Assembly: GCF_027580225.2 (NCBI RefSeq) | Contig: NC_073337.2 | Span: forward strand, 10,241,001 to 10,305,000 | Direction: 5' to 3' | From: Misgurnus anguillicaudatus | Taxonomy: Eukaryota > Chordata > Actinopteri > Cypriniformes > Cobitidae | DNA: 64,000 nt | Part shown: in pieces, positions 46,391 through 57,863 of the stretch | How positions within the stretch are numbered: the stretch's first letter is position 1 | How the letters are laid out: each line of letters begins with the position of its first letter | Position numbers and translations under genes: made by a program | Notes under the pieces: generated by a model | The model's database searches: none | Told to the model about the DNA's origin: nothing | Seen by the model: only the letters and a program-made list of their open reading frames with translations

Positions 46391-46742
46391 CTGTGCGTTC
46401 ACACCAGACGAAGAAGAGGCGGCAAAAACGCGTTATTCTCGCGTAGCTGGGCGATAGAACCTTTTGAGTTTACTCACTTCATTCGCACGTGAAATTCTAG
46501 TCATTCGAGACATTCACGCGTAAATTCGCATCATGAGAGGGGCTTATATACTGTAGCTCAAATTAAGTAAACTATCCAGATTTCAACTCGCGCGGATCAC
46601 GTGGCAATGCTCAATTTGTGCGAAAAGCCATCCACCATTCACGCTTAGCGCGCTGCAGGATGCCTATTTGCGTCTTTGCGTTGACTTAACATGTAAATCA
46701 CTCACGCTTGCCGCCTCTTCAGTGTCTGTTGTGAATGCACCA
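46391..46742. mobile_element. TTA-flanked MITE related to that at 32,710
   Basis: CTGTGCGTTCACACCAGACG at the left and, in reverse complement, TGGTGCATTCACAACAGACA at the right. TTA flanks both sides (46,388-46,390 and 46,743-46,745). The interior has CGCG-rich words like those of the element at 32,710-33,512, which suggests one superfamily (PIF/Harbinger-like). Confidence 0.7.
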
Positions 46743-46745
46743 TTA

Positions 46746-49574
46746 CATGAATGAGTTCTAAAAAATTCATGAAGGGCAAAATTAGCTATATACTGTAGAT
46801 CAAAAACTCTTTTTTTACCAGGCTGTAAACAAATTTATTTACTACATAAAGTTGTAGTTCACTGACAATCAGGGCAATTTCGCATTAATTATCGCGGACG
46901 TATCGCCTGCAATATGTATGCGATATGGCCCAGCTTGTCAGGGAACTACGGCTTTGTGTATTTAATGCTGCTCCATCTGAAAGCAGGTGATGGCAGGTGA
47001 TGTTCCAGACACTTTCTGGGCGCCATTTAATTTTTTCGAACTCGACCAGGCTTAACCAATCAGATTCCCCATGCACAGTGAAACATTGAAGGCAGCAAGG
47101 AGGATACATCAATGCTGCCTCGATAAATCTAATTGATGAAGGTATCTCAGGAGACGAGAAGTAAAGCAAACATTGGATTTGGATGTGATGTCTAGATGCC
47201 TATGAAGGCAGCATTTTAGAGCTTTTGGACGCAGCTCATGTATAAAGACTATGCACACTACACGTTGCTAAAATTAGTATGTCATTAAGTCAGTACTATG
47301 CTAGAGTACTGTTTAGCACATAGTCTTTAGTATTGTGTGTAGCATTTGGTTAAGGCAGATTTTCTGGTGAATGTTGTGCTTTCTTCGGGGGGCTGAACGT
47401 TTCTCTGGAGCGAAATTCATGGAAAGACACAAATGTCAAAAAGTCGATTTGCAACTCCCATCCCATTTATTTTCTATTTGCAGGGGCTTTGCTGTCTATG
47501 AGCTGCATGTGTACAAATGTGCGTGTGTGTATAAATATGTGTGAAAGTGATTTGGGATTACAGGTGCCTGGCAGCTGTATCAGACCCGGGGCAGTTTCAT
47601 CTGTCTGAGAATGTGTACGTCTCGGGTTTTAGTGTCAGTCTTTCTGTGTTTTCTGTAGAGAGACACTCATGAATATTATTGTCTGATTTGTGTCCCGTGA
47701 CTCATGCTGAGATCAGACTCCTCTGAAACAGACAGTGACCTGAAGAGTTAACACCAACATAAGAATATCATCATACATTATGTAATTATATGTGGTATTT
47801 GCTAAGGCTTTAGACTTTAAATATTAAAGAAGGTCCAACGACATATGTGCTGTAAGCATGAATAATGTCACTAGTTGAGATTTCTTTTACTTTTATGAAG
47901 TAATTTTCACATAATGGTCATGCAATATCATGCATACTTAATCTTCCTTTTATTTTTAATATTTGTGTATGTATATGTGTGCTGCTGCACAGCCCTGTAT
48001 GTGTATTAATAAGCAGTGTACGCACCTTGTGCACTCACCTATAGGTGCATATAACTAATGCACCCTTTAAATAAATTTTAAAAATACTGCAGCATTGACT
48101 TTTAGGTTTTAGACTCAAAATAGGGTGTATGATATGGTCCCTGGTCTTTACTGGTCTACCGCAGCATTTTTTGGTAAAAGGTTTATAAAGCAGCCAACCA
48201 GTTTCTTCTCTAGCTGTGCTTCATTTGCATTAACAGATTTGGCAGATGCTTTTATCCAAAGCGACTTACAAATGAGAAACAACCCAAGCAATTCATCATA
48301 GAAGAGATGGCACTATTCATAGCATCCAATGAAAATCATCAGTAAACTATCACAGAATCACAGAATGCAGGTTTTATGTCTCCACTTTTATTACCTCAAT
48401 AATGGTGATTATCTACAATCAGTCAGGCATTATAACAAAGGTATCTCTTTGCGGTATTTCTTCTTAAACATCTTTGGTTGTTGATTTCTTTTCTCTGCAT
48501 TTTATCAAGTTTCTATTCTCCAAACTCCGCTCCCTGATCTGTGAAACAAACAGACAGAACTCAGCTGATCCGGGTTTGGGTCTGAGTCAGAATAGCTGGA
48601 TCAAGCACAAAGCTTTCCTCTCAAACCCAGACTCAGTGCGGATAAAAGCGTGTCAATCACAGCCCACAAGAAAACAGGCAGTCTTTTACATCAAGAGTGC
48701 TGCTGGACACTCCTAATATCCTGTGGAGTTTAGCTGGAACGCTGATCAGATACCTGAAGCAGCAGATCTATCAGCTCTTCTCTACAGGACTATAGATCTC
48801 CAGCAACACAACTGAACACCAATGCTTTGCCCAACACGTGTAATCCACTGAGTCATACTGAAATCATTCATGATGCTTTTTTCTGTAGGGTTAAAGTGAA
48901 TGTGGACAGTTGCTTTCCAGTTTAAAAAAAAGGACGAAAAGAACTGGACTCTCTGCACATTCACTCCTAACCTAATGACTTACTGCAAAATCCATAACCC
49001 ATTTAAAGTTCCTCTTTGTGCTTTTGGAGTTTACAATCATTGGTTAGTTTATATGTTCATTTTACAGTGAAATAATTCACGTTGTGTTTTAACAGATATA
49101 AATAAAATCAGGAGCATTTTAAGCATCATGAGGGAGGGAACATTTTTGGGTGAACTGTTTCTTAAAAATCCAATGCACCACTGTTCCAGAAATCTGTCAG
49201 TCACAAACAATGAATTCAGCTTTCTTCTGGCAATAAACATGAGTGTGTGTGATTGAGTCTGATGGATCACGTTGACACTCTATCCCTGCTGCTTCCACAC
49301 TGATCAATGAGCTAATGGAGTGTTAGAGTGGGTAACTGCTTTACCCCACTGCACACACACACACACAAACTGACTGCCCCAAGTCTTCATTCAGTGGGGT
49401 TTTTGGGGGGGGGTGAGCACAGGTAATTTTTCATGTGAGGCTACTGATCTTACTTTAGGGTCTGTTGGTTGATCTGCAGAACTTAAACATAAATATATTC
49501 GTGATGGCTTTCTGCACTGGGCAAAAAAATCAAATCAAAAAATTCCTCTCCCTTTTTAGATTTGTTGGAATCAC
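46746..49574. other. Mostly unrecognised; SINE-tail fragment near 48,235
   Basis: The longest stretch of the interval with few transposon ends. GGCAGATGCTTTTATCCAAA with GCGACTTACAAATGAG at 48,240-48,277 is a reverse-oriented fragment of the conserved 3' tail found in many fish SINEs. The remaining frames have no domains. A short CA run and a G run lie near 49,350 and 49,405. Confidence 0.4.
48237..48280 (-). mobile_element. SINE/LINE tail fragment
   Basis: The sequence GCAGATGCTTTTATCCAAAG followed by CGACTTACAAATGAG is, in reverse complement, close to the tail of the SINE at 15,776-15,914 (GCTTTGAATGAAAGCATCTG). Confidence 0.6.
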
Positions 49575-50222
49575 AGAGTGTAAAAAATGGATGTAGTGTC
49601 CGTGACGTCACCTGTAGGTTTCTGAAGAGCCGTTGCCATCTTTGCAGCGCGTCACTCGCGGATAACCGAAAAAAGGTGGAATGTGGGTGGTGCCTGGTTG
49701 CTGAAACCATGCCCGCCCACTTAGCTCAATTGTAGTGACAGAAGCGGAAATTCATCTGCCACTCAAGTGGCCACGCCCTTAATTATTCCGAACTTTAAGG
49801 CTTAATATAGATCCCTGCAAGGTTTGTAAACATTGAATGACTATCGGGTGCACGCGCAGCATGGGGTCAAACTGTTCATACCATTTAGGCTTTCTAGTTC
49901 AATCTAACAGGGCTGAAAAATTATGACTTACTTGAAATGTAGGGAGCACTATAAACACAAGCCTCTTTGATATTTGCATTGTCCCAGTCTGCACGTTTAA
50001 TTGCTTGCAGCCACAGATGTTGTATTTTTTGTTTTTGAGATTCTGCAGGAATCCCGAAAAACTTAACGGCAGACCTGGTGTGATTTTCAAAGCCCACGAT
50101 GTAAGTATCATTTTGACGATACCGAATAATACGCGACTCAATCTGCTGTAATTACATTTTTGACCCCGACATGCGCAGTGGGAACCGCCTGTGACGTGAA
50201 CCGTGAAGGGGTCTATTGTTTA
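49575..50222. repeat. Dispersed repeat family E, copy 2
   Basis: TGTAAAAAATGGATGTAGTG with GTCCGTGACGTCACCTGTAG matches the partial copy at 46,203. It carries TGACGTCA and TGACGTGA words. Frames on the minus strand (49,483-49,710 and 49,899-50,141) have no domains. Confidence 0.5.
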
Positions 50223-50239
50223 GAATGTAAGTTTAAACA

Positions 50240-50562
50240 GAATTAACCACACCCACTGAAATGTGACTTTGAATGTAAATGACCACGCCCATTAAAATGT
50301 GAGTTTGAATATAATTGACCACTCCCACTAGAATGTGAGATTAAATGTAACTGACAACTCTCACTAGAATGTAGGTTTGACTAGAATTAACCACGCCCAG
50401 TGGAATGTGAGTTTAAATGTAATTAACCACGCCCAGTGGAATGTGAGTTTAAATGTAATTGACCACGCCCACTGGAATGTGAGATTTAATAAAATTGACC
50501 ACTCCCACTAGAATGTGAGTTTGAATAGAATTGACCACACCCACTAGAATGTGAGTTTTAAT
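50240..50562 (+). repeat. 36-bp minisatellite, left half
   Basis: About nine copies of a 36-bp unit (ATTGACCACGCCCACTGGAA then TGTGAGTTTGAATGTA) with substitutions. The array is split by a hAT element and resumes at 52,260. Confidence 0.85.
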
Positions 50563-50671
50563 CAATTTGATAGGGTTGGGTACCGTTCACATTTTTACCG
50601 GTACCGATACCGGTACCTGGAATTCGATACCGGTACCCAGCGGTACCTTTTTCGGTACTTTACTCTGACTT

Positions 50672-51054
50672 AAAGGTGCAGTGTGTACATTTTAGCGGCA
50701 TCTAGTGGTGAGGTTGCGAACTGCAACCAACGGCTTAGTCCATGTCTCACCCCTCGCTTTTGAAACACATAAAAAAGCTACGGTAGCCGCCACCGGACAA
50801 ACATTTCATTGTTGGAGACAACTTAGTAAAAGAAATTGTCCTTTAAGGGCTTCTGTAGAAAACTGGCAGCACAAAATGGTGACTTTCATGTAAGGGGACC
50901 CTCAGAATATGTAGATAAAAAGCTCTCGTTTTAAGGTAATAAACACATAACGGTTCATTATGTAAGGTCTTTATACACCCCTGATTATATAGTTTTGTAA
51001 ATTATTTTGCATTTCTGTCAAAAGATCCTTCTAAAAATTACACATTGCAACTTT
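50672..51054. mobile_element. MITE (AAAGKTGCARTGTGTA ends)
   Basis: AAAGGTGCAGTGTGTACATTTT-like left end and the reverse complement of the right end (AAAGTTGCAATGTGTAATTT) are inverted repeats. The interior carries CATCTAGTGGTGAGG, GCTACGGTAGCCGCCACCGG and AACATTTCATTGTTGGAGAC, a combination familiar from a very common cyprinid repeat. TTAA sits at the left edge; the right edge is altered. Confidence 0.7.
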
Positions 51055-51836
51055 CGGTGGACATAATAAGCCCTGCCCAAACCTCTCATTTTCAACATTT
51101 TGTTATTTATTTCAAAATGTTTAATAACACACACAATCTTTACAAAAAAAATCCCTAAAACATCCAGGGCACATGTCTTAAATAAATAAATAAATAAAAT
51201 ATATAAGTAAGACAAATGATCAATGAACATAAACATCATAAAAGCAACATAAAAGTAAACTTTTATGTAGAAAACAATATAGAGCGAGTGTTCTCTACAG
51301 CAAGGGACACAGTGAGGATGTAGAAGAGGACTGGACACAGATACTTTTTTGCCAAGCTGGCCAGCATTGGCATTTGGTCCGCATGTGGTTTTGTGTTCGA
51401 ACAGCCACACGGACCGCCTTCTCTCCGTCCATTTATCTAATATGAGGTATTGGGCACAAAGTTTTACGTCATTTCTGACTTTTAGCGTGAACACACAGTC
51501 TTTAGGCTTTCATTGATAAAACTAAAAGCGGCTGATCTCCGCAGTTTCATTTTGCGAGCGCATGAAAGTTGCGCAATCTTATTTCATTAATTGCGCTGAA
51601 AAATCCAAGAAAGCGCCAACATATTCATGTACAAAACACTGTGCAGCATGTTTACTTAAAACACAAGCAGCGCCATATTAGTTCGCATCCATTTAAACAG
51701 TCAGCTCCAGCTCGCGTTAAAACGAAAGCAGAGGGACTTCCCCGCAGTCTCCACGGACCACCACTCAAAGTAATCAGGACAGAAGCGGTCGAAAGTGGGA
51801 AAAAAAGACGGACTGGTGTTAATAAATACCAGGTGT

Positions 51837-52058
51837 TTACAGAATTTGTCTCTCTCGTCCACTTGTGATCTGATCGACGAAAACGCATCTTAATAAGCCC
51901 TCTTGTGCTTTTAAATACACATTGTGTAAGTGCTTCCTCAGGTTGGATGTATTACCACTGCCTGCCTTGCACTTACTGTTACAAATATTGCAGGTAGCTT
52001 TGTCTGCATCATACTTTGTGAAATTTAACCACACGTTAGATCGCTTTTTGTTAGCCAT
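51837..52058 (-). pseudogene. BED zinc finger relic of the hAT transposase
   Basis: From Met the frame reads MANKKRSNVWLNFTKYDADK, then CNICNSKCK, then NTSNLRKHLHNVYLKAQ. This is a BED finger: aromatic start (VWLNF), CxxC, and His with a second ligand four residues on. The second ligand is Tyr instead of His (HLHNVY), so zinc binding is probably lost. No RNase H-like or C-terminal dimerisation region remains. Confidence 0.7.
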
Positions 52059-52259
52059 TAAGCAAGTTGCAAAGGGGTGTCATCAAGTTCCCACATGGTC
52101 TCTCTCTCTCTCGCGCGCGCGTACCAGACGCGGCGCGCTGACATGTTCTCTCAGGTACCGAAATTGAGCACCGATTGATTTTATGTGAATCGATACTGGG
52201 TAGTACCGACGCAATTCGGTCGGTGCCTATAAAAGTACCGAGTTCGGTGCCCATTCCTA

Positions 52260-52516
52260 CAAATTGACCACTCCCACTAGAATGTAAGATTGAATAGAAT
52301 TGACCACTCCCATTAGAATGTGAGATTAAATGTAACTGACAACTCCCACTAGAATGTGAGTTTGAATAGAATTGACCACTCCCACTAGAATGTGAGTTTG
52401 AATAGAATTGACCACTCCCACTAGAATGTGAGATTAAATGTAATTGACCACGCCCACTGAAATGTAAAATTGAATGTAATTGACCACGCCCACAGGAATG
52501 TAAATTTGTGTGTGAT
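52260..52516 (+). repeat. 36-bp minisatellite, right half
   Basis: About seven more copies of the 36-bp unit seen at 50,240-50,562. A further degenerate copy or two lies at 53,350-53,425 beyond the inverted-repeat element. Confidence 0.85.
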
Positions 52517-52658
52517 TGACCATAGAGACAGAGCGCAGCGCGTCATAACCTGAAAACCACGCCCACCAGGGGGGAAAGCAATCCAACGGTCCCCATTGAC
52601 TTTGTATTGCAAGAGGCCGCCTCCTTGTCATTTCTGGCTTATAACAAAAAACTGAATA

Positions 52659-52811
52659 ATGCATAAAAGCTGCTTTGTGACAATATGTACAGCTAACAAG
52701 CCAAAGAAACCAGAAATAAGATTTTACAAGCTGTCGAGCCGCAAAACCCAGTCTCCAAGGAGAACAAAGTGGATCGCCGACCACGTTTCCCCCTGTTTTA
52801 CCAATAGGAGC
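52659..52811 (+). pseudogene. THAP-domain N-terminus relic, left arm
   Basis: From ATG at 52,659 the frame reads MHKSCFVTICTANKPKKPEI, then RFYKLSSRKTQ, then RRTKWIAD. Met-x-x-Ser-Cys-x4-Cys, the F[YH]K motif and the invariant Trp are the first half of a THAP zinc finger (C2CH type). The distal Cys-x2-His pair is missing, because the frame leaves homology after HVSPC. It is probably a captured first exon of a THAP transposase or host gene. Confidence 0.65.
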
Positions 52812-53074
52812 ACTACGAAAAGTTGCCCGCCTCCACCTCCGTGTCCAAACGCTCGCTCCTTGAAGTCGACAGCCCATAAAAACGTATTTTTTTTTTTTTT
52901 GGGCGTGTTAGATGTACACCTTGTCACACAGCGGCTTTTACGTATTATTTGTTTTTAAGTTTAATCTGTAAATAAGTTCTTATAAGCTGTCAACCCCAAA
53001 AAACGAGCGTTTAAAGACACAAAAATGGATACAGGCAACTTTTCATAGTAATACTATTAGTAAAACTGCGTCCA

Positions 53075-53212
53075 CTAGGGGGAAACGTAGTCGGCGATCC
53101 ACTTTATTCTCCTTAAAGACTGGGTTTTACGGCTCGACAGCTTATAAAAACTTATTTCTGGGTTCTTTGGCTTGTTGGCTGTGCGTGTTGTCGCACAGCG
53201 GCTTTTGGGCAT
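53075..53212 (-). pseudogene. THAP-domain N-terminus relic, right arm
   Basis: Inverted copy of the left-arm relic: 45 codons, reading MPKSRCATTRTANKPKNPEI, then SFYKLSSRKTQ and RRIKWIADYVSP, then stop. Both zinc-binding cysteines of the first pair are displaced or lost (SRC...TTR), so this arm is more decayed than the left one. Confidence 0.65.
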
Positions 53213-53429
53213 TGTTCAGTTTTTTGTTATAAGCCAGAAATGAAAAGGAGGCGGCTTCTCGCAATACAAAGTCAATGGAGACGGTTGAATTGCTTTCCCC
53301 CCCAGTGGGCGTGGTTTTCAAATTTGCATAACTGCGCTCTGTCTCTATGCCCACTGGAATGTGAGTTTGAAGAGAATTGGCCACGCCCACTGGAATGTGC
53401 ATTTGAATTGACTATACCCACATGAGCTT

Positions 53430-54888
53430 GGATTTCAATTGATAGAAAGAAAAATTGACTAATCTGTCATTTTAAAAGTTCAATCAAAAGGGTAAGAACA
53501 GATTGTTTGAGGTTTCCTCTTGCTGTTTTTAGTCTTACAAACAGGCTTCATGTACCTTGGCAACATTTTGAAGACTATGAGATAAATGAGATCATTCTGG
53601 TAATAGTTTCTATTCATTTACACAATAGATGCTTATTTCCAAAGCAAGTATACATGTACTGTATACAACGCATGAATTCCCTCTAAGTCAAACTCATGAC
53701 CTTGCTGTTATGAGTGCAGTGATCTTCATTTAAGTGGAAATAAAACATGCCTTCACCACGCTCCATCAAACATAGCATTATAAATATAATGACCTAGCGA
53801 TATAAATGAAATGCAGATTTCTATTGCTGTCATTACAAATTTGAATTGCAATTGAAACACAAATCTAGTCTTTAAACCTCTCTTTTCATTCACAAAGCTT
53901 ATGAATGAGGTAATATGGAAGGTTAAGGTTGTAACTGGAACGTGGAACAGAGTTTAATTTATTAGGGCATTCCCTTAGTGGAATGAATTTGACTGACGGC
54001 CCTTTGGCAAGTGAACAGACATATGTGCGCTAAATTAGAAAAAAAGTGTGTTGGTCCAATATCATTAATCTTAAAAAGTGGGTGGGTCAATGGTTCAGAC
54101 GCCCATGATGCTGATGGAACAGCGCAGATGTACTCTCAAACACACCGGGTTACCGTATCAGTAAAATTGTCCATTGTAATCATTGCAACCACATTTAATA
54201 AAAGGTGCACATTTCTCCCCCAAATCAATATAGGTAATATCAGTAAAATACTGTATATAAAAAGTAGCCTGTACCAAAATCTAAAGAACTGCCTGAAGAA
54301 ATTAATAGTGAGTCTTCTGTGAACTTCACATGTGAAGGGATATTTGATGTGCTTGCCCACTTTATGTAGAGCATCTCACAATACTTGGTGGTTTGATCTG
54401 TGCTACAGTGTCTCTGAAAAGCCACTCTGTGTGGATGGGTTTGAAACAGAGCTGTCATATTTGCAAAATATAATCACTTATTGTTTTATGTTCTTGAGAT
54501 TTAGTGTGATTCACATTCAATAAGAGGACGTCTTTAACTCAAGGCAGCGCAGAGTTCTTATGGGCACAGCACAGTGGAAATCATCCGAGCAGAAAGAGGA
54601 GGAGAAAAGGGGGTGTAGGGAAAGAGTTTAGGCGGCAGTAGGGAGGCTCATAAGTAATTGAAATGGAGGTGATGTCGCCGCTGGCCTGGACCGTTACTGT
54701 AACTGAAGTGCAGCCGAGCGTTTGGGATAAAATTGCTTTCTAATTATTCAATCCACCTTTACTTTTCCCCCTGAGAGTGAAGGAGAATAAAGGGAAGGTC
54801 TTCTTGATGAAGCTTTGACAGTTTGATGTTTGTACTCTGTTTTGTTGGATTATGAGCCATGGTATTAATGTGGATTTGTTTTTCCCAG
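53430..54888. other. Upstream flank/intron of pleiotrophin; no repeat recognised
   Basis: Mostly low in repeats. The stretch from 54,540 to 54,830 is of balanced composition and without transposon ends. A polypyrimidine tract and acceptor (TTTTTCCCAG) precede the first coding exon at 54,889. Confidence 0.4.
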
Positions 54889-54889
54889 C

Positions 54890-54980
54890 ATGCAGCAGCA
54901 GCAGTGTATGTGTGTGGCTTTATTAGCCCTCCTGGTCATCACAGTCACAACGGCAGATGGTGGTAAAACAGAGAAACAAG
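54890..54980 (+). CDS. ptn: Pleiotrophin, first coding exon (signal peptide)
   Basis: The first coding exon begins one base after an acceptor (TTTCCCAG at 54,881-54,888) with ATG at 54,890 and ends in phase 1 at 54,980 before GTAGGG. It encodes MQQQQCMCVALLALLVITVT followed by TADGGKTEKQ: a short polar start, a hydrophobic core of about 13 residues and a likely cleavage site after TTA. That is a secretory signal peptide. The acceptor directly before the ATG implies an upstream noncoding exon. The next exon at 56,747 continues the frame into the pleiotrophin heparin-binding domains, which is what identifies it. Pleiotrophin is a secreted, heparin-binding growth factor for neurite outgrowth and tissue remodelling. 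Confidence 0.85.
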
Positions 54981-55230
54981 GTAGGGTCATCGAATATTAC
55001 CACTTATTGCTGTCTATTAACCCATACTGTTGTATTTAACAACACAATGTTCTGTAATAACAATTACTTTGTGACCCTGTGTGTCAAATCCAGACTAAAG
55101 TCTCATAATGTAATGATGAGATCAATAGAATAAGTTTGATTTCACATTTATCTCAATCTTTGACATGCCCTCAGTAAATATTTAACATATCATGGTTATA
55201 TTTTCAAAGAATGTTCTTTATATTATGTAG

Positions 55231-56695
55231 GATTCATACACCATCAGTGTTTTACATCACCATCACCCCTTTACATCACCATCACCACTTTACATCACCA
55301 TCACTGCTCCATATCACCATCAGTGTTTTACATCATCATCACTGCTTCACATTACCTCTTCATACACCATCACCGCTTTACATCACCATCAACGCTTCAC
55401 ATCACCATCAACGCTTCACATCACCATCACTGCTTCACATCACCATCAGTGTTTTACATCACCATCAGTGTTTTACATCACCATCAGTGTTTTACATCAC
55501 CATCAGTGTTTTACATCACCATCACTGCTTCACATCACCAACGGTGTTTTACATCACCATCACTGCTTCACATCACCATCAGGGCTTCACAGCACCATCA
55601 CTGATTTACATCACCATTAGTGTTTTCCATCATCATCACCACTTCACATCACCATCACTGATTCACATCACCATCACTGATTTACATCACCGTCAGTGTT
55701 TTACATCACCATCACTGCTTCACATCACCAACGGTGTTTTACATCACCATCAGTGTTTTACATCACCATCACCGCTTTACATCACCATCAACGCTTCACA
55801 TCACCATCACCGCTTTACATCACCATCACTGCTTCACATCACCGCTTCACATCACCATCAGTGTTTTACATCACCATCACTGTTTTACATCACCATCACT
55901 GATTAACATCACCGCTTCACATCCCCATCAGTGTTTTACATCACCATCAGTGTTTTACATCATCATCACCGCTTCACATCACCATCACCGCTTCATACAC
56001 CATCAATGCTTAGCATCACCATCACCGCTTTACATCACCATCACTGCTTCACATCACCATCATAGCTTCACATCACCCATCACCACTTTACATCACCATC
56101 ACTGCTCCATATCACCATCAGTGTTTTACATCATCATCACTGCTTCACATCACCATCACCGCTTAACATCACCATCACTGCTTCACATCACCATCACTGC
56201 TTTACATCACCGTTTCACATCACCATCACTGCTTCACATCACCATCAGGGTTTTACATCACCAACATTGTTTTACATCACCATCAGTGTTTTACATCACC
56301 ATCACTGCTTCACATCACCATCACCGCTTCACATCACCCTCACTGCTTCACATCACCAACAGTGTTTTACATCACCATCACTGCTTCACATCACCATCAC
56401 TGCTTCACATCACCATCACTGCTTTACATCACCGCTTCACATCACCATCAGTGTTTTACATCACCAACAGTGTTTTACATCACCATCAGGGCTTCACATC
56501 ACCATCACCGCTTTACATCACCATTAGTGTTTTACATCACCATCACCACTTTACATCACCATCAGTGTTTTACATCATCATCACCGCTTCACAGCACCAT
56601 TACTGATTTACATCACCATCAGTCCTCCTGATCATCATCACTTTTCTATCACATCACTGCTTCATATCACCATCAGTGTTCCATATCATCAATAC
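55231..56695 (+). repeat. 19-bp minisatellite in the pleiotrophin intron
   Basis: About 75 tandem copies of a 19-bp unit (TTTACATCACCATCAGTGT and variants such as CTTCACATCACCATCACTG). It fills most of the 1.77-kb intron between the first two coding exons. Because 19 is one more than a multiple of three, the array reads through all three forward frames as the same His/Ser/Thr-rich 19-residue repeat, giving frames of 231 and 290 codons. They have no start context or splice support and lie inside an intron. Confidence 0.92.
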
Positions 56696-56746
56696 TGCAG
56701 CGATGTGAAACTCAGCATGTGAATATATGTGTGGATGCTCTGACAG

Positions 56747-56920
56747 GTAAAAAGGAACGTAAATCAGATTGTGGTGAGTGGCAATGGAGTGTCTGTGTGG
56801 CTAATGAGGGTGACTGCGGTCTGGGCACGAGAGAAGGCACACGCACCGGCAACGACTGCAAACAGACCATCAAAACCCAGCGCTGCAAAATTCCCTGCAA
56901 CTGGAAAAAACAGTTTGGAG
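56747..56920 (+). CDS. ptn: Pleiotrophin, N-terminal heparin-binding domain exon
   Basis: A 174-bp exon between a TGACAG acceptor and a GTGAGA donor, phase 1 at both ends. It encodes [18 protein letters not shown], then [20 protein letters not shown], then [16 protein letters not shown]. Six cysteines match the three disulfides of the N-terminal thrombospondin-like fold. The Trp residues and the basic C-terminal strand (CKIPCNWKK) are hallmarks of the family. GEWQWSVCV and GTREGTRTG point to pleiotrophin rather than midkine. It binds glycosaminoglycans and receptors such as PTPRZ outside the cell. It is well conserved with no stops. Confidence 0.95.
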
Positions 56921-57863
56921 GTGAGAATCCGCTCACACACACAGGTTATACATACACACATTACACACAAACACACACACGTCTCGGTTCATCATGAGGA
57001 AGAAACTCACAGATTTATGTCCTCCAGAAATGACACGTCTGCTCTGAGAGCCAGAAACAAGCTGGCAGAATGAGTGTGTGTGTGTGTATGAGAAAGCATA
57101 TGCCACAGTCCCTTGAGATTTGTAGGTATGCACATAAACTATCAACAAACATTGGAACTGTAAGGTGTTTCTCATCAGAACTTTCTCTCTCCCCTGAAAA
57201 ATCTAACATCCCCTACAGAACATCAGGCTTCACATCATAAATAAAACATGATCAGACTAAATGCTTTTTCACTGAGGATTCCTCTCGTGTAGTTCAGACT
57301 CGGCGGTAGAGCAAGTGTAGTTCAGTGTTAAAACTCTACTGTCTTGTCTCTGTATATTTCACACTGGACTCCATTCAGGACAGCGGCTATTTTACCAGAG
57401 GGCCACCGGATGTAATTATGTTCTCTCTGGCTTTAAATATGTCATTAGAGACAATTTTGTGCTTGAATGAAGCGGTTTAAACCGCATCCACCCCAGCTGA
57501 AAGCAAGAGCTCAGAGAAGTTTAAAGAATGAGTTTGAAGAGAAATAAATCAGAGCCGTGCAGAATAATGCCTTAAGTGTGTTACATCTTCGCATTAGTTT
57601 CAGATAAATAAATTCTGTGTATTTATTTTATTTTTAATGAAAAAACGATTTTGAGAATAAAATGATTCAGATCTCTGTCTAGGAAAATAATGTCTTAATA
57701 GTCAATCAAGTTTATTATGTTACTAACTGTGACTGCAACACAATTTATTTGTATTGCACTGAAACCAATGCAGCAATGCTGTTTTTTACTTTTTACTTTA
57801 AGTTTTGCACATTTTTTGCATTTATTAACAGTTTTTGATGTGGTGCATGCCTTTGTCTTGGAG
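56921..57863 (+). other. Pleiotrophin intron between the two heparin-binding exons
   Basis: A 943-bp intron with GT (56,921) and AG (57,862-57,863) borders. CA-rich sequence near 56,935-56,985 and a short GT run near 57,072 give several overlapping frames that are not genes. No transposon ends recognised. Confidence 0.7.

Larger units (their letters stand above)
50571..52259 (-). mobile_element. hAT element inserted in the minisatellite
   Basis: The flanks CAATTTGA (50,563-50,570) and CAAATTGA (52,260-52,267) agree at seven of eight positions. The ends are TAGGGTTGGGTACCG and, in reverse complement, TAGGAATGGGCACCG. Subterminal GGTACCG/CGGTACC words fill the left end. A BED-finger relic on the minus strand near the right end shows the original transposase ran right to left. 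Another MITE is nested at 50,672-51,054. Confidence 0.85.
52521..53349. mobile_element. Long inverted-repeat element carrying THAP relics
   Basis: The ends CATAGAGACAGAGCGCAG and CTGCGCTCTGTCTCTATG are perfect inverses. Each arm is about 270-280 bp, and both arms hold a recognisable THAP-domain start facing inward. The loop of about 270 bp has a poly-T run and GTTTTTAAGTTTAATC. The element lies between copies of the 36-bp minisatellite, so it inserted into that array. P-type and Kolobok transposases carry THAP domains, but I cannot decide between them. Confidence 0.75.

Noticed and set aside
55734..56606. 290-codon His/Ser/Thr-rich protein
   Set aside because: It comes entirely from the 19-bp minisatellite inside a pleiotrophin intron, and equivalent frames exist in all three phases.
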